From RH-AL1 sp965249685 (lineage in GTDB: Bacteria; Pseudomonadota; Alphaproteobacteria; Rhizobiales; Beijerinckiaceae): a stretch of DNA of 64,000 nucleotides. The DNA is taken from contig CBDFMN010000003.1 in the NCBI GenBank assembly GCA_965249685.1, positions 558,001 to 622,000 on the forward strand, given 5' to 3'. A program made the position numbers and the translations under genes. This document shows, piece after piece, positions 26,554-34,824 of this stretch (the first letter of the stretch is position 1; every line of letters begins with the position of its first letter). Under the pieces are notes generated by a model that had not been told where the DNA came from, searched no databases, and was given only the letters and a program-made list of their open reading frames with translations.

Positions 26554-28125
26554 ATGCACGATTACCCCAAGAAGATCCTGACGGCGCGGGTCTACGACGT
26601 GGCGATCGAATCGCCACTCGACCCTATGCCACGGCTTTCCGACCGGCTCGGAGCGCGCGTGCTGCTGAAGCGCGAGGACCTGCAGCCGATCTTCTCCTTC
26701 AAGCTGCGCGGCGCCTACAACAAGATCGTAGGCCTCAGCCCCGACGAGCGGGCGCGGGGCATCATCTGTGCCTCCGCCGGCAATCACGCGCAGGGCGTGG
26801 CGCTGGCGGCCAAGCGCCTGGCGATCGAGGCGACGATCGTGATGCCGCGCACCACCCCCAGCATTAAGGTCGATTCCGTGCGCCGGCTTGGCGCTCATGT
26901 CGTGCTGTTTGGTGACGCCTTCGACGAGGCGCTCGTCCATGCCAGGCACTTGCAGGACGAGGGCGGCCTGACCTTCGTGCCCCCCTACGACGATCCCGAG
27001 ATCATTGCCGGCCAGGGTACCGTCGGCATGGAGATCTTGCGCCAACATCCCGACCCGATCGAGGCCATCTTCGTCCCCGTCGGCGGCGGCGGCCTGGCGG
27101 CTGGCATCGCCGTTTTCGTGAAATATCTTCGGCCGGAGGTGAAGGTCATTGGTGTCGAGCCGAAAGACGCGGCGAGCATGCAGGCGGCTTTGCGCGCGGA
27201 TAGCCGTGTGATGCTCGATCAGGTCGGCCTCTTCGCCGACGGCGTCGCCGTGCGGCAGGTCGGCGAGGAGAACTTCCGGCTATGTCGGCTGCACCTCGAC
27301 GGTGTCGTCACCGTGACCACGGACGAGATCTGCGCCGCCGTGAAGGACATCTTCGACGACACCCGCGCCAGTGCCGAACCGGCGGGCGCCGTCGCGCTCG
27401 CCGGGCTCAAGGTCTATGCCGCCGGCCGCCCCGACCTCGGCACCCTCGTGGCGATCCACAGCGGCGCCAACCTCAACTTCGACCGGCTGCGGCATATCGC
27501 CGAGCGGGCCGAAATCGGCGAGGGCCGCGAGGCGTTGTTGGCGGTGACCATCCCCGAGCAGCCCGGCAGCTACCGCAGTTTCATCCGGACGCTCGGGCCG
27601 CGCCAGGTGACCGAGTTCAACTACCGCTATGCCAACGACACCTCAGCCCACGTCTTCGTGGGCGTGCAGATGGCCGGTGCCGGCGAGAAGGACGTGCTGG
27701 TCGCCGCGCTGCGCGATGCCGGCTACGAAGTGCTCGACCTCAGCGACGACGAGACGGCCAAGGTGCACATCCGCTACATGGTCGGAGGCCGCGCCACGGG
27801 GTTGGCCGCCGAGCGGCTGCTGCGCTTCGAGTTCCCCGAACGGCCGGGGGCGCTGCTGCGTTTTCTCGACGGGCTCGCGGCCGGGTGGAACATGACGCTG
27901 TTCCATTACCGCAACCATGGCGCCGACTATGGCCGGGTGCTGGCCGGGATCATCGTGCCGGAAGAGGATCGCGAACATTTCACGCGGTGCCTCAACGCGC
28001 TTGGCTATCCCTACTGGGATGAAAGCGAAAATCCTGCCTACAAGATCTTTCTCAACGGCGCGGAGCCGGCCGAGACGAAGGCCGAGAGGGTCGCCTCGCT
28101 TGAAGCCGTGCGAGCCCTGATCTGA
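26554..28125 (+). CDS. ilvA: Threonine ammonia-lyase, biosynthetic
   Basis: A 523-residue PLP enzyme that deaminates threonine to 2-oxobutanoate, the first step of isoleucine synthesis. The PLP lysine is Lys50 (PIFSFKLRGAYN) and the phosphate-binding glycine loop (VGGGGL) is at residues 176-181. Two C-terminal ACT-like domains (about 329-410 and 425-505) mark the long, biosynthetic form that is feedback-regulated by isoleucine and valine. I use the ATG at 26554; the open frame upstream overlaps bluB's promoter region. The haloacid dehalogenase gene follows 10 bases later. Confidence 0.93.
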   Translation: MHDYPKKILTARVYDVAIESPLDPMPRLSDRLGARVLLKREDLQPIFSFKLRGAYNKIVGLSPDERARGIICASAGNHAQGVALAAKRLAIEATIVMPRTTPSIKVDSVRRLGAHVVLFGDAFDEALVHARHLQDEGGLTFVPPYDDPEIIAGQGTVGMEILRQHPDPIEAIFVPVGGGGLAAGIAVFVKYLRPEVKVIGVEPKDAASMQAALRADSRVMLDQVGLFADGVAVRQVGEENFRLCRLHLDGVVTVTTDEICAAVKDIFDDTRASAEPAGAVALAGLKVYAAGRPDLGTLVAIHSGANLNFDRLRHIAERAEIGEGREALLAVTIPEQPGSYRSFIRTLGPRQVTEFNYRYANDTSAHVFVGVQMAGAGEKDVLVAALRDAGYEVLDLSDDETAKVHIRYMVGGRATGLAAERLLRFEFPERPGALLRFLDGLAAGWNMTLFHYRNHGADYGRVLAGIIVPEEDREHFTRCLNALGYPYWDESENPAYKIFLNGAEPAETKAERVASLEAVRALI

Positions 28126-28135
28126 CGGGAGGCGT

Positions 28136-28795
28136 ATGATGGCCGGTACAGCCTATGTTTTCGATGCCTATGGAACGCTGTTCGACGTCCATGCCGCCGT
28201 TGCGCGACACCGCGCGGCGATCGGTCCCGAGGCCGAGCGCCTGTCCGAACTGTGGCGGATCAAACAACTGGAATACACCTGGACACTCTCGCTGATGGGC
28301 CGGTTTCGCGATTTCCGCGACCTCACGGCGGCTTCGCTCGACGTCGCTGCGGCCATCGCGGACTGCAGACTCGATCCCGACCTGCGGGCGAAGCTCGTCG
28401 AGGCCTACGAAGAGCTCGACGCCTATGCCGACGCGGCGCCGGCGCTTGCCGCGCTGCGGGCGAAGGGCGCGCGGACCGCAATCCTCTCCAACGGCACGCC
28501 GGCCATGCTCGATCGGGCCGTGCGCGGCGCCGGCCTGGCTTCGCTGTTCGACGCCGTTCTCTCGATCGACGAATTGCGCGTCTACAAGCCGAAGCCGGAG
28601 GTCTACGGCCTCGTCGGCAAGCATCTTGGCACGGAGCCGGACGCGGTCACGTTCCTGTCGTCCAACCGGTGGGACATCGCGGGCGCCAAGGCGTTCGGCT
28701 TTCGGACCGTGTGGGTCAACCGTGCCGGCAAGGCGGACGAGTACCTGGACCTGCCGCCCGACCGCGTGATCGCCTCGCTGGCGGAGCTCCCATGA
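28136..28795 (+). CDS. Haloacid dehalogenase, type II (HAD superfamily)
   Basis: A 219-residue HAD-superfamily hydrolase with the L-2-haloacid dehalogenase layout: nucleophile Asp in YVFDAYGTLFDV (residues 7-18), the cap with IKQLEYTWTLSLMGRF, motif II SNGTP, Lys in YKPKPEVY, and SSNRWDIAGAKAFG near the C-terminus. The SSNxWD motif is typical of true dehalogenases, though many such proteins act on unknown natural substrates. GGGAGG precedes the ATG. It overlaps fdhD by four bases (ATGA). Confidence 0.87.
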   Translation: MMAGTAYVFDAYGTLFDVHAAVARHRAAIGPEAERLSELWRIKQLEYTWTLSLMGRFRDFRDLTAASLDVAAAIADCRLDPDLRAKLVEAYEELDAYADAAPALAALRAKGARTAILSNGTPAMLDRAVRGAGLASLFDAVLSIDELRVYKPKPEVYGLVGKHLGTEPDAVTFLSSNRWDIAGAKAFGFRTVWVNRAGKADEYLDLPPDRVIASLAELP

Positions 28796-29640
28796 ACCAT
28801 CCCGATCCCGCCACGCCGGAACCGTCGAGTGCCAGTTCCGTCCCCACCTCGGCCCGGGTGCTGACGCTGGCCGGCGCCCTGGTAAGCGAGGGCGAACGCG
28901 ACGTGGCTGTCGAGGCGCCCGTGCAGGTCTCTTACGCCGATGTCTCTTTCGCGGTCATGATGCTGACGCCCGCCGACCTCGAGGATTTCGCCTACGGGTT
29001 CAGCCTGACGGAAGGCATGATCGAGAAGGCCGCCGACATCCGCCGCGTGAGCCTGGGCGAGAAGCCGGAGGGCCTGACCTGCCGCATCGACCTCGTGGGC
29101 GCGAAGCTGAGCCAGCACCTCGCGCGGCAACGTGCGATGACCGGTCGGACCGGGTGCGGCGTCTGCGGCATCGACGACCTCGACGCCCTCAAGCGGGCGG
29201 GAGCGGCGACCTGCGCCGCGCGCCCGGTCGCCATCGCCGCGATCGAGCGTGCCCTCGCCGCGCTGGACACCCGCCAGGTCCTGAACGCTAAGACGCGCGC
29301 GGTCCACGCGGCGGCTTGGAGCGATGCCTCCGGTGCGATCCTCCACATCCGCGAGGACGTCGGCCGGCACAACGCCTTGGACAAGCTGATCGGCGCCCTG
29401 CTGCGCGCGGGGATCGACCCGCTGAGCGGCTTCGTCGTGATCACCAGCCGATGCTCCTTCGAGATGGTGGAGAAGGCCGCGAGCTTCGGTGCGCGGACGC
29501 TGGTGGCGATCTCCGCGCCGACCTCGCTTGCCATCGAGCGGGCCCGCGCGCTCGACCTCGCGCTGATCGCGATCGCCCGGCGCGATACGCTCACGATCTT
29601 CAATGGCGCGGAGCGCGTCCTCTCCACGCCGGTGGGCTGA
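28792..29640 (+). CDS. fdhD: Formate dehydrogenase accessory sulfurtransferase FdhD
   Basis: A 282-residue sulfurtransferase that passes sulfur from a cysteine desulfurase to the molybdenum or tungsten bis-MGD cofactor of formate dehydrogenase. The essential cysteine pair is Cys122/Cys125 in GRTGCGVCG, and EDVGRHNALDKLIG lies further on. No formate dehydrogenase gene is in this window. It starts in the stop of the dehalogenase gene. Its TGA stop abuts the stop of the convergent btaB, the six bases TGATCA holding both. Confidence 0.93.
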   Translation: MNHPDPATPEPSSASSVPTSARVLTLAGALVSEGERDVAVEAPVQVSYADVSFAVMMLTPADLEDFAYGFSLTEGMIEKAADIRRVSLGEKPEGLTCRIDLVGAKLSQHLARQRAMTGRTGCGVCGIDDLDALKRAGAATCAARPVAIAAIERALAALDTRQVLNAKTRAVHAAAWSDASGAILHIREDVGRHNALDKLIGALLRAGIDPLSGFVVITSRCSFEMVEKAASFGARTLVAISAPTSLAIERARALDLALIAIARRDTLTIFNGAERVLSTPVG

Positions 29641-30294
29641 TCAGGCGGCGCGGTCGAGGCGGGCCGCGAGGGCGTAGCCGCGGTAGCGCGCTCGCACGCT
29701 GGCCTGCAGGCGCGCGGCTACGGCGAGCGCGGCGACGTCCTGCGCCAGCGTCAGGCGCGGCGTGACATGGAACAAGGCGAGCCAGCGGTCGAGGAGGCGC
29801 TTGAACGGCATCGGCAGACCGGCCTGGTCGCCGAAATCGACGATGTGCAGCGAGCCGCCCGGGGCGACCAGGCTTGCGGCGTGGCGCAACACGTCGCGCC
29901 AGGGCGGGATCATCGAGAGCGCATAGGAGATGACGACGCGGTCAAACGTGCCGCGCCCCAGGACGAGTAGAGGATCGAAGTCGGTGGCGTCCGCCTGTGC
30001 CAGGGTGATCCGCGCCGCCAGACCGGCGCGCGCGACCGACGATTGCGCGGTGGCGAGCATCGCGCCAGACACATCGATGCCGTAGCAGGCGACAGCGGGA
30101 TAGGTGCGCGCGATTCGGACGAGGTTGCGCCCCGTGCCGCAGCCGATCTCCAGCACGCAAGCGCCGGGCGGCACCGCGAGATCGTCGATCAGCGCGTCGC
30201 GCCCGAGAAGATAGAATTTGCGTGTCGCGTCGTAGATGTGCCGCTGGCTGCGGTAGATACCGTCCATTAGCCGGGCCGCATCGCCGTGGCTCAA
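29641..30294 (-). CDS. btaB: BtaB-type S-adenosylmethionine-dependent N-methyltransferase
   Basis: A 217-residue class I methyltransferase expected to methylate diacylglycerylhomoserine three times to the betaine lipid DGTS. The SAM-binding motif VLEIGCGTGRNL is at residues 47-58, and the N-terminus (MDGIYRSQRHIYDATRKFYLLGRD) is typical of BtaB. It directly follows btaA with a TTGA overlap. The TTG start at 30294 is supported by GGAGG 7 bases upstream; the internal ATG at 30267 has no such site. PmtA-like phospholipid methyltransferases are an alternative, made unlikely by btaA. Confidence 0.88.
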   Translation of the reverse strand: MSHGDAARLMDGIYRSQRHIYDATRKFYLLGRDALIDDLAVPPGACVLEIGCGTGRNLVRIARTYPAVACYGIDVSGAMLATAQSSVARAGLAARITLAQADATDFDPLLVLGRGTFDRVVISYALSMIPPWRDVLRHAASLVAPGGSLHIVDFGDQAGLPMPFKRLLDRWLALFHVTPRLTLAQDVAALAVAARLQASVRARYRGYALAARLDRAA

Positions 30295-31541
30295 GGCAGC
30301 GCCTCCGCGAGCCGATAGAGGTGGAAGGCGCCGTAGATCGAGGAGCGATCCTTACGTGCGAGCGCGCGCGAGCGCTCCTCCTCGTAGTGCCAGTGATCGA
30401 GCAGCGTCGCGGGCACGCGGCCGGGCAGCAGCCGCTCGTCGGCCGCGGTTCGGAAGATGACGCGGGCGCCGGGCCGGGCGGTGCGCGTGATCTCGGCCCA
30501 AAGGGCGGTGAGATCCGCGTCGTCCATCCAGTCCTGCGCGTCGAGCAGCACCACGCAATCGACACTCGCGGCGGGCTGTCCGGCGAGGAACGCCGTCATC
30601 GACTGCTGGCGCAAGCTTACCCGGTCCGCCCGTGCGCGTCCGGCTTCGTAATTGGCGGCCTGCAGGTAGGGCGGGAGCGAGGCATCGGCGCCCGGGGCAT
30701 AGCGGCGGCCGAACGCCTGCCAGGCGAAATAATTGTCGCGTATGTCGAAGTCGCAGGCCAGGCGCTCCAGCCGCTGACGGAGCACGACGGCGATGCCACC
30801 GGGCATGTCGGCGGCGAGCTTGTGGTATTGCGAAGGCGGGATGCCCAGGCCGAAAAGCGAGGCCGGCTGGCGCGACAGCCAGCGTGCGAAGCCCTTGTCA
30901 AAGATCGGTGCGACATGGCGTTCGAAGAGGTCGCGCTGCTCACTCAGCGAGCGGGCGGCGAGCAGCGCCTCCGGAGCGCAGCCGTAGAGCCGGCCCAGGA
31001 AGTGGCCGGAGCCGATGAAGGTGCCGAGGAGGCCGGTGCGGTAGAAGTTGCGGGAAAAGGCCTCGATACGGCGTCGTCCGTTAGCCCGGCGCGCGTTCCA
31101 ATAGCCAGCCGATAGCGGATCGAGGTTGGGCCGCAGATAGGTCTGGTACGCGGCGAGGTTGGTCCGCACGTCCGCCCGGGCGAAGAAGGCATGGAAACTC
31201 CGGTAGTCGGGGAGATGCTTCAGCGCGCAGAGCTTCAGGCGGCCGAGCGCGACATGGGCGCCGTTGAGATCGACCGCGCTGATCCGCGCCGGGTCGGCGG
31301 CCAGATAGGAGAGGACGTTGCAACTTCCCGAGGCGATCGCGACGATGTGGTCGCTCGATCGGATCTGCAGGGCCTCCATGTCGACGAGCGGGTCCTCCCA
31401 GATCTGTGGGTACACCAGCCCGCGGAAGGCGTAGGTGAAGAGGCGTTCGAGCACGCCGGCCTTCGAGAGGGGTTTGCTGTGGCGGACGGCAGTGTCGAGA
31501 CCCTCGATTGTGGCGCGCCTTGCGGCCTGCGTCGTCTGCAT
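30291..31541 (-). CDS. btaA: S-adenosylmethionine:diacylglycerol 3-amino-3-carboxypropyltransferase
   Basis: A 416-residue BtaA, which moves the 3-amino-3-carboxypropyl group of SAM to diacylglycerol, the first step to phosphorus-free betaine lipids. Family features are LVYPQIWEDPLVDMEAL near residue 40, a SAM-binding IVAIASGSCNVLSYL, ISAVDLNGAHVALGRLKL and the second half with DCVVLLDAQDWMDD. In Sinorhizobium these genes are induced by phosphate starvation through PhoB; a possible Pho box lies 49 bases upstream. The start ATG at 31541 matches relatives. Confidence 0.92.
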   Translation of the reverse strand: MQTTQAARRATIEGLDTAVRHSKPLSKAGVLERLFTYAFRGLVYPQIWEDPLVDMEALQIRSSDHIVAIASGSCNVLSYLAADPARISAVDLNGAHVALGRLKLCALKHLPDYRSFHAFFARADVRTNLAAYQTYLRPNLDPLSAGYWNARRANGRRRIEAFSRNFYRTGLLGTFIGSGHFLGRLYGCAPEALLAARSLSEQRDLFERHVAPIFDKGFARWLSRQPASLFGLGIPPSQYHKLAADMPGGIAVVLRQRLERLACDFDIRDNYFAWQAFGRRYAPGADASLPPYLQAANYEAGRARADRVSLRQQSMTAFLAGQPAASVDCVVLLDAQDWMDDADLTALWAEITRTARPGARVIFRTAADERLLPGRVPATLLDHWHYEEERSRALARKDRSSIYGAFHLYRLAEALP

Positions 31542-31589
31542 CAAGCGAATCCCGATAGCGAAAGCGTCAGCAGGCGTTAGAACGGCGCC

Positions 31590-31607
31590 GTGACGGGCGG
31601 ATGACGC
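31590..31607 (-). promoter_or_regulatory. Possible Pho box upstream of btaA
   Basis: On the minus strand GCGTCAT-N4-CCGTCAC has the Pho-box layout (two heptamers of type CTGTCAT, 4 bases apart, 18 in all), with 5 of 7 matches in each half. It lies 49 bases before the btaA ATG, with a weak TAACGC about 10 bases downstream where a -10 element would fall. The match is partial, so this is a candidate only. Confidence 0.45.
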
Positions 31608-31622
31608 CGAGAGGTAGGGTGG

Positions 31623-32102
31623 ATGACGGAACTGACGCGTGAGCCTCCCGCATCGGGCTCGATCCCGGTTGCGCCGCTGCTGATCGGGCTGGCCGGCTTG
31701 GTCCCGTTCTGGGGCTTGGCGTTGGCACTGTTCGCGCCGAGGCTGGTGCCGTGGGGCCACGCGGCGTCGGCCATCGCGCTCGTCATCTACGCGGCGCTCA
31801 TCATCTCCTTTCTCGGCGGCATCCGCTGGGGCTTGGCGGTGGCCGCGCCGGCGCAGGCCGAGGTGCGGGCTCATTACGCTGTGGCCGTCGCGCCCTCGCT
31901 CGCCGCGTGGGCCCTACTCGGCTTGCCCGAGCCCTGGCGCCTCGTCGCTTTGGGGATGCTGGCCCTAGGGCTGGGACCGGTCGATCGCGGCCTGGTCGCG
32001 AGCGGCCTGGCGCCGGCCTGGTTCGGCCGGTTGCGGATCATCCTAAGCTGCGGCGCCGGGGCTGCGCTCCTCGTGGCCGCATTCGCCGCCCGGCAGGCGT
32101 GA
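31623..32102 (+). CDS. DUF3429 membrane protein
   Basis: A 159-residue integral membrane protein with about five hydrophobic segments and the DUF3429 signature FLGGIRWGLAV (about residues 63-73), followed by the second half with LGLGPVDRGLVA. The family has no known function. AGGTAGGG precedes the ATG. It is divergent from btaA, sharing an 81-base spacer, and lies 75 bases before the xdhC-like genes on the same strand. Confidence 0.85.
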   Translation: MTELTREPPASGSIPVAPLLIGLAGLVPFWGLALALFAPRLVPWGHAASAIALVIYAALIISFLGGIRWGLAVAAPAQAEVRAHYAVAVAPSLAAWALLGLPEPWRLVALGMLALGLGPVDRGLVASGLAPAWFGRLRIILSCGAGAALLVAAFAARQA

Positions 32103-32177
32103 GGATCGCACCCGGCGGTGGCAAACCGTCGCCGCGTCGCTATATTATGGCGTGCCCAAGGCCGCCGAGGATCCCCC

Positions 32178-32501
32178 ATGCTCGCTTCCGACAACGACAT
32201 CCTCGCGCAGGCGCAGGCTTGGAAGGAGGCGGGTCGCCCCGTCGCCGTCGCCACGGTGATCGAGACCTGGGGATCGGCACCGCGCCCGGTCGGCAGCCAC
32301 CTCGTGATCGACGCGGAGGGGGCGTTCCTCGGCTCCGTGTCAGGCGGCTGCGTCGAAGGCGAAGTCGTCACCGAGGCAGCCGACGTTATCCTGAGCGGGG
32401 CCGCCCGCGTCTTGGAATACGGCGTCGCCGACGAGACGGCGTGGCGCGTCGGCCTCTCCTGTGGTGGCCGCATCAAGGTCTATCTCGAGAGGCTCGACTG
32501 A
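32178..32501 (+). CDS. XdhC/CoxI family protein, N-terminal domain only
   Basis: A 107-residue protein covering only the N-terminal XdhC_CoxI domain (VATVIETWGSAPRPVGS, then SVSGGCVEGEVVTEA at about 54-68). XdhC-type proteins load the sulfurated molybdenum cofactor into xanthine dehydrogenase or CO dehydrogenase-family enzymes. The C-terminal Rossmann domain is encoded by the next gene, whose ATG overlaps this stop by one base (TGATG). Two-gene forms of XdhC are known in alphaproteobacteria. The target molybdoenzyme is not in this window. Confidence 0.85.
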   Translation: MLASDNDILAQAQAWKEAGRPVAVATVIETWGSAPRPVGSHLVIDAEGAFLGSVSGGCVEGEVVTEAADVILSGAARVLEYGVADETAWRVGLSCGGRIKVYLERLD

Positions 32502-33205
32502 TGCGTGGCGTGGACCTCGCCACCCTCAACGCCGAGCGCGCGGCGCGTCGGCCCGTCGTCCTGGTGACGGACATCGCTTCTAGCGTCCAGCGTGTCGTCA
32601 AGGCCGAAGCGTTCAGCACCGACCCGCTTGCCGACTCGATCGCGCAGCACCTGCGCGTCGGCCGCAGCGGCCTTGTGCAGGAGGCGGGAGCGGACGTCTT
32701 CCTCACGCTGCACGTGCCGCCCGCGCGGCTTATCGTGGTGGGCGCGGTTCACATCGCTCAGGCGCTCGCGTCGATCGCGGCGACGGCGGACCTCGACGTG
32801 ACCATCATCGACCCGCGCACTGCCTTCGCGACGCCGGAGCGTTTCCCCGGCGTCGCGGTGCTGCCGGAATGGCCGGACGAGGTGCTGCCTCGCCTGCGTC
32901 CCGACCGTTACACCGCCGTTGCTCTGCTGACTCATGATCCCAAGATCGACGATCAGGCGCTCGTGGCGGCGCTGCGTTCCGACTGTTTCTACATCGGTGC
33001 GCTCGGCTCGCGGAAGACGCATGGCAAGCGGCTCGAGCGGATGCGCGGGGAAGGCTTCTCGGAGCAGGACATCGCCCGTATCCACGCGCCCATCGGCCTC
33101 GACATCGGGGCGGTGAGCCCGGGCGAGATCGCGGTCGCCATCGTGGGCGAAGTGGTTGCGGCCATGCGGCGCAAGCCGTTGCGCGACGCCGCGGCAGCGG
33201 CTTGA
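32501..33205 (+). CDS. XdhC family protein, C-terminal Rossmann domain
   Basis: A 234-residue protein with a short XdhC-type N-terminal piece and the XdhC_C Rossmann domain: LIVVGAVHIAQALA at about 76-89, VTIIDPRTAFATPERFP, and YIGALGSRKTHGKRL. It ends with PIGLDIGAVSPGEIAVAIVGEVVA, typical of the family. It probably works with the preceding small protein in cofactor delivery. Its stop overlaps the TTG start of the molybdopterin-binding gene by four bases. Confidence 0.87.
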   Translation: MRGVDLATLNAERAARRPVVLVTDIASSVQRVVKAEAFSTDPLADSIAQHLRVGRSGLVQEAGADVFLTLHVPPARLIVVGAVHIAQALASIAATADLDVTIIDPRTAFATPERFPGVAVLPEWPDEVLPRLRPDRYTAVALLTHDPKIDDQALVAALRSDCFYIGALGSRKTHGKRLERMRGEGFSEQDIARIHAPIGLDIGAVSPGEIAVAIVGEVVAAMRRKPLRDAAAAA

Positions 33206-34221
33206 AATTCGGCCACATCGCGGTCGCCGACAGTTTGGGCGCCATCCTGGCCCATGCCGTCAAGCGTCCCGGCCTGGCGTTGAAGAAGGGCGCCGTCGTC
33301 GGGCGCGAGGACGTCCGGGCCATGCAGAGCGCGGGTGTCGCGACCGTCGTGGCCGCGCAACTTGATGCCGGCGACGTCCACGAGAACGAGGCCGCCCGCC
33401 GGTTGGCCGGCGATCTCGCCGGGGTCAACGTCACGCTGGAATCTCCCTTTACCGGGCGCTGCAACGTGCTGGCTGAAGCTGACGGCCTCGTAGTGGTCGA
33501 CGGCGCGATCGTCGATGCGGTGAACGCCGTGGACGAGGCGATGACCGTGGCGACGCTCGCGCCCCATAGGCCCGTGGTCGTCGGCGAGTTGATCGCGACT
33601 GTTAAGATCATCCCCTTCTCGGTGCCGGCGGCCTCGCTCGAACGGGCGCGGGCGCGCGTCATGCGCACGGCGCTGTCCGTCGCGCCCTACCGCCCCTTGA
33701 GGGTCGGCGTCGTCTCGACCCTTTTGCCCGGCCTCAAACCTTCGGTCGTCGCCAAGACCCTGCGCGCACTTGAGGCGAGGCTCGCGCCGGCGGGTGCGAC
33801 GCTCATCGCAGATCGGCGGACACGTCACGACACGGCGTCGCTCGTCGCGGCGATCGCCGAAGCGGCCGAGGGTGCCGACCTCGTCGTGATCTTCGGTGCC
33901 TCCGCCGTCACCGACCGCCGCGACGTCGTGCCTGCCGCGATCGAAGCGGCGGGTGGCCGCGTGCTGCACCTGGGCATGCCGGTCGACCCCGGCAATTTGC
34001 TGCTGCTGGGCAGCCTTTCCGTTCCGGGGGGTGGGACAATCCCGGCCATCGGGGCGCCCGGGTGCGCTCGGTCGCCGAAGGAAAACGGGTTCGATTTCGT
34101 GCTGCGGCGCCTGCTCGCCGGTGTGCCGGTCACGCCAGCGGACCTGCGTAGGATGGGCGTGGGCGGGCTACTCAGCGAGATCGTGTCGCGGCCGCAGCCG
34201 CGCGAGAGCGACGATGGGTGA
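33202..34221 (+). CDS. Molybdopterin-binding domain protein
   Basis: A 339-residue protein with an N-terminal domain (KFGHIAVADSLGAILAH...LKKG) and a MoeA/CinA-type molybdopterin-binding domain (about 180-290, with LRVGVVSTL, ADLVVIFGASAVTDRRDVVP and PGGGTIPAIGAPGCARS). It likely handles molybdopterin during cofactor finishing for a molybdenum hydroxylase. In many Rhizobiales this region is fused to the nucleotidyltransferase encoded by the next gene; here the two frames are separate and overlap by 8 bases. It starts with TTG in the stop of the previous gene. Confidence 0.82.
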   Translation: MKFGHIAVADSLGAILAHAVKRPGLALKKGAVVGREDVRAMQSAGVATVVAAQLDAGDVHENEAARRLAGDLAGVNVTLESPFTGRCNVLAEADGLVVVDGAIVDAVNAVDEAMTVATLAPHRPVVVGELIATVKIIPFSVPAASLERARARVMRTALSVAPYRPLRVGVVSTLLPGLKPSVVAKTLRALEARLAPAGATLIADRRTRHDTASLVAAIAEAAEGADLVVIFGASAVTDRRDVVPAAIEAAGGRVLHLGMPVDPGNLLLLGSLSVPGGGTIPAIGAPGCARSPKENGFDFVLRRLLAGVPVTPADLRRMGVGGLLSEIVSRPQPRESDDG

Positions 34222-34819
34222 GGTCGCGGCCCTGATCCTCGCTGCCGGACGGGCGACGCGGTTCGGGGCAGGCGCCGGCACCAAGGCAACCGCCCTTTGG
34301 CGAGGCAAGCCGCTGGTGCGCTGGGTGGTCGAGGCGGCGGTCGCTTCGCGGGTTTCACGAGCGATCGTCGTCACGGGCCACGCGGCCAAGGCGGTGGAGG
34401 CGGCGCTCGCGGGCCTGCCGATTCGCGTCGTGGCGAACCCTGCCTACGCTTCGGGCATGGCCGGATCGCTGCAGGCGGGCGTTGGGGCGATGCCCTCGTC
34501 GGCGTTGGGCGCCGTGGTGCTTCTGGCGGACATGCCGCTCGTCACACCCGCGCTCATCGACGCGCTGATCGCGCGTTTTGAGGAGGACGGTCGCGCCGCA
34601 GACGCCGTCGTCCCCGTGTTCAAGGGCGTCCTAGGCAATCCCGTCCTGCTGGGCCGGATGCTGTTCCCGGCGGTAGCGGCGCTCGAGGGCGACGCCGGCG
34701 CGCGCGGCCTGCTGGCGGAGCCGGGCCGACGTGTGATCCGCCTGCCGGTGGCCGACGAAGCCATCGGACTCGACATCGACACGCGCGCGTCGCTCGAGGC
34801 GCTGCAAAAGCGTCGCTGA
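34214..34819 (+). CDS. MobA/MocA-like molybdenum cofactor nucleotidyltransferase
   Basis: A 201-residue nucleotidyltransferase of the MobA/MocA/IspD-like fold. The nucleotide-binding signature LILAAGRATRFG is at residues 7-18 and the metal-binding LLADMPLVTP at about 95-104. MocA-type enzymes attach CMP to molybdopterin for xanthine dehydrogenase/CO dehydrogenase-type enzymes, which fits the adjacent XdhC genes better than the GMP form (MobA). The start ATG 34214 lies inside the upstream frame (+1 shift); relatives often have both parts in one polypeptide. Confidence 0.83.
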   Translation: MGEVAALILAAGRATRFGAGAGTKATALWRGKPLVRWVVEAAVASRVSRAIVVTGHAAKAVEAALAGLPIRVVANPAYASGMAGSLQAGVGAMPSSALGAVVLLADMPLVTPALIDALIARFEEDGRAADAVVPVFKGVLGNPVLLGRMLFPAVAALEGDAGARGLLAEPGRRVIRLPVADEAIGLDIDTRASLEALQKRR

Positions 34820-34824
34820 CGAGC

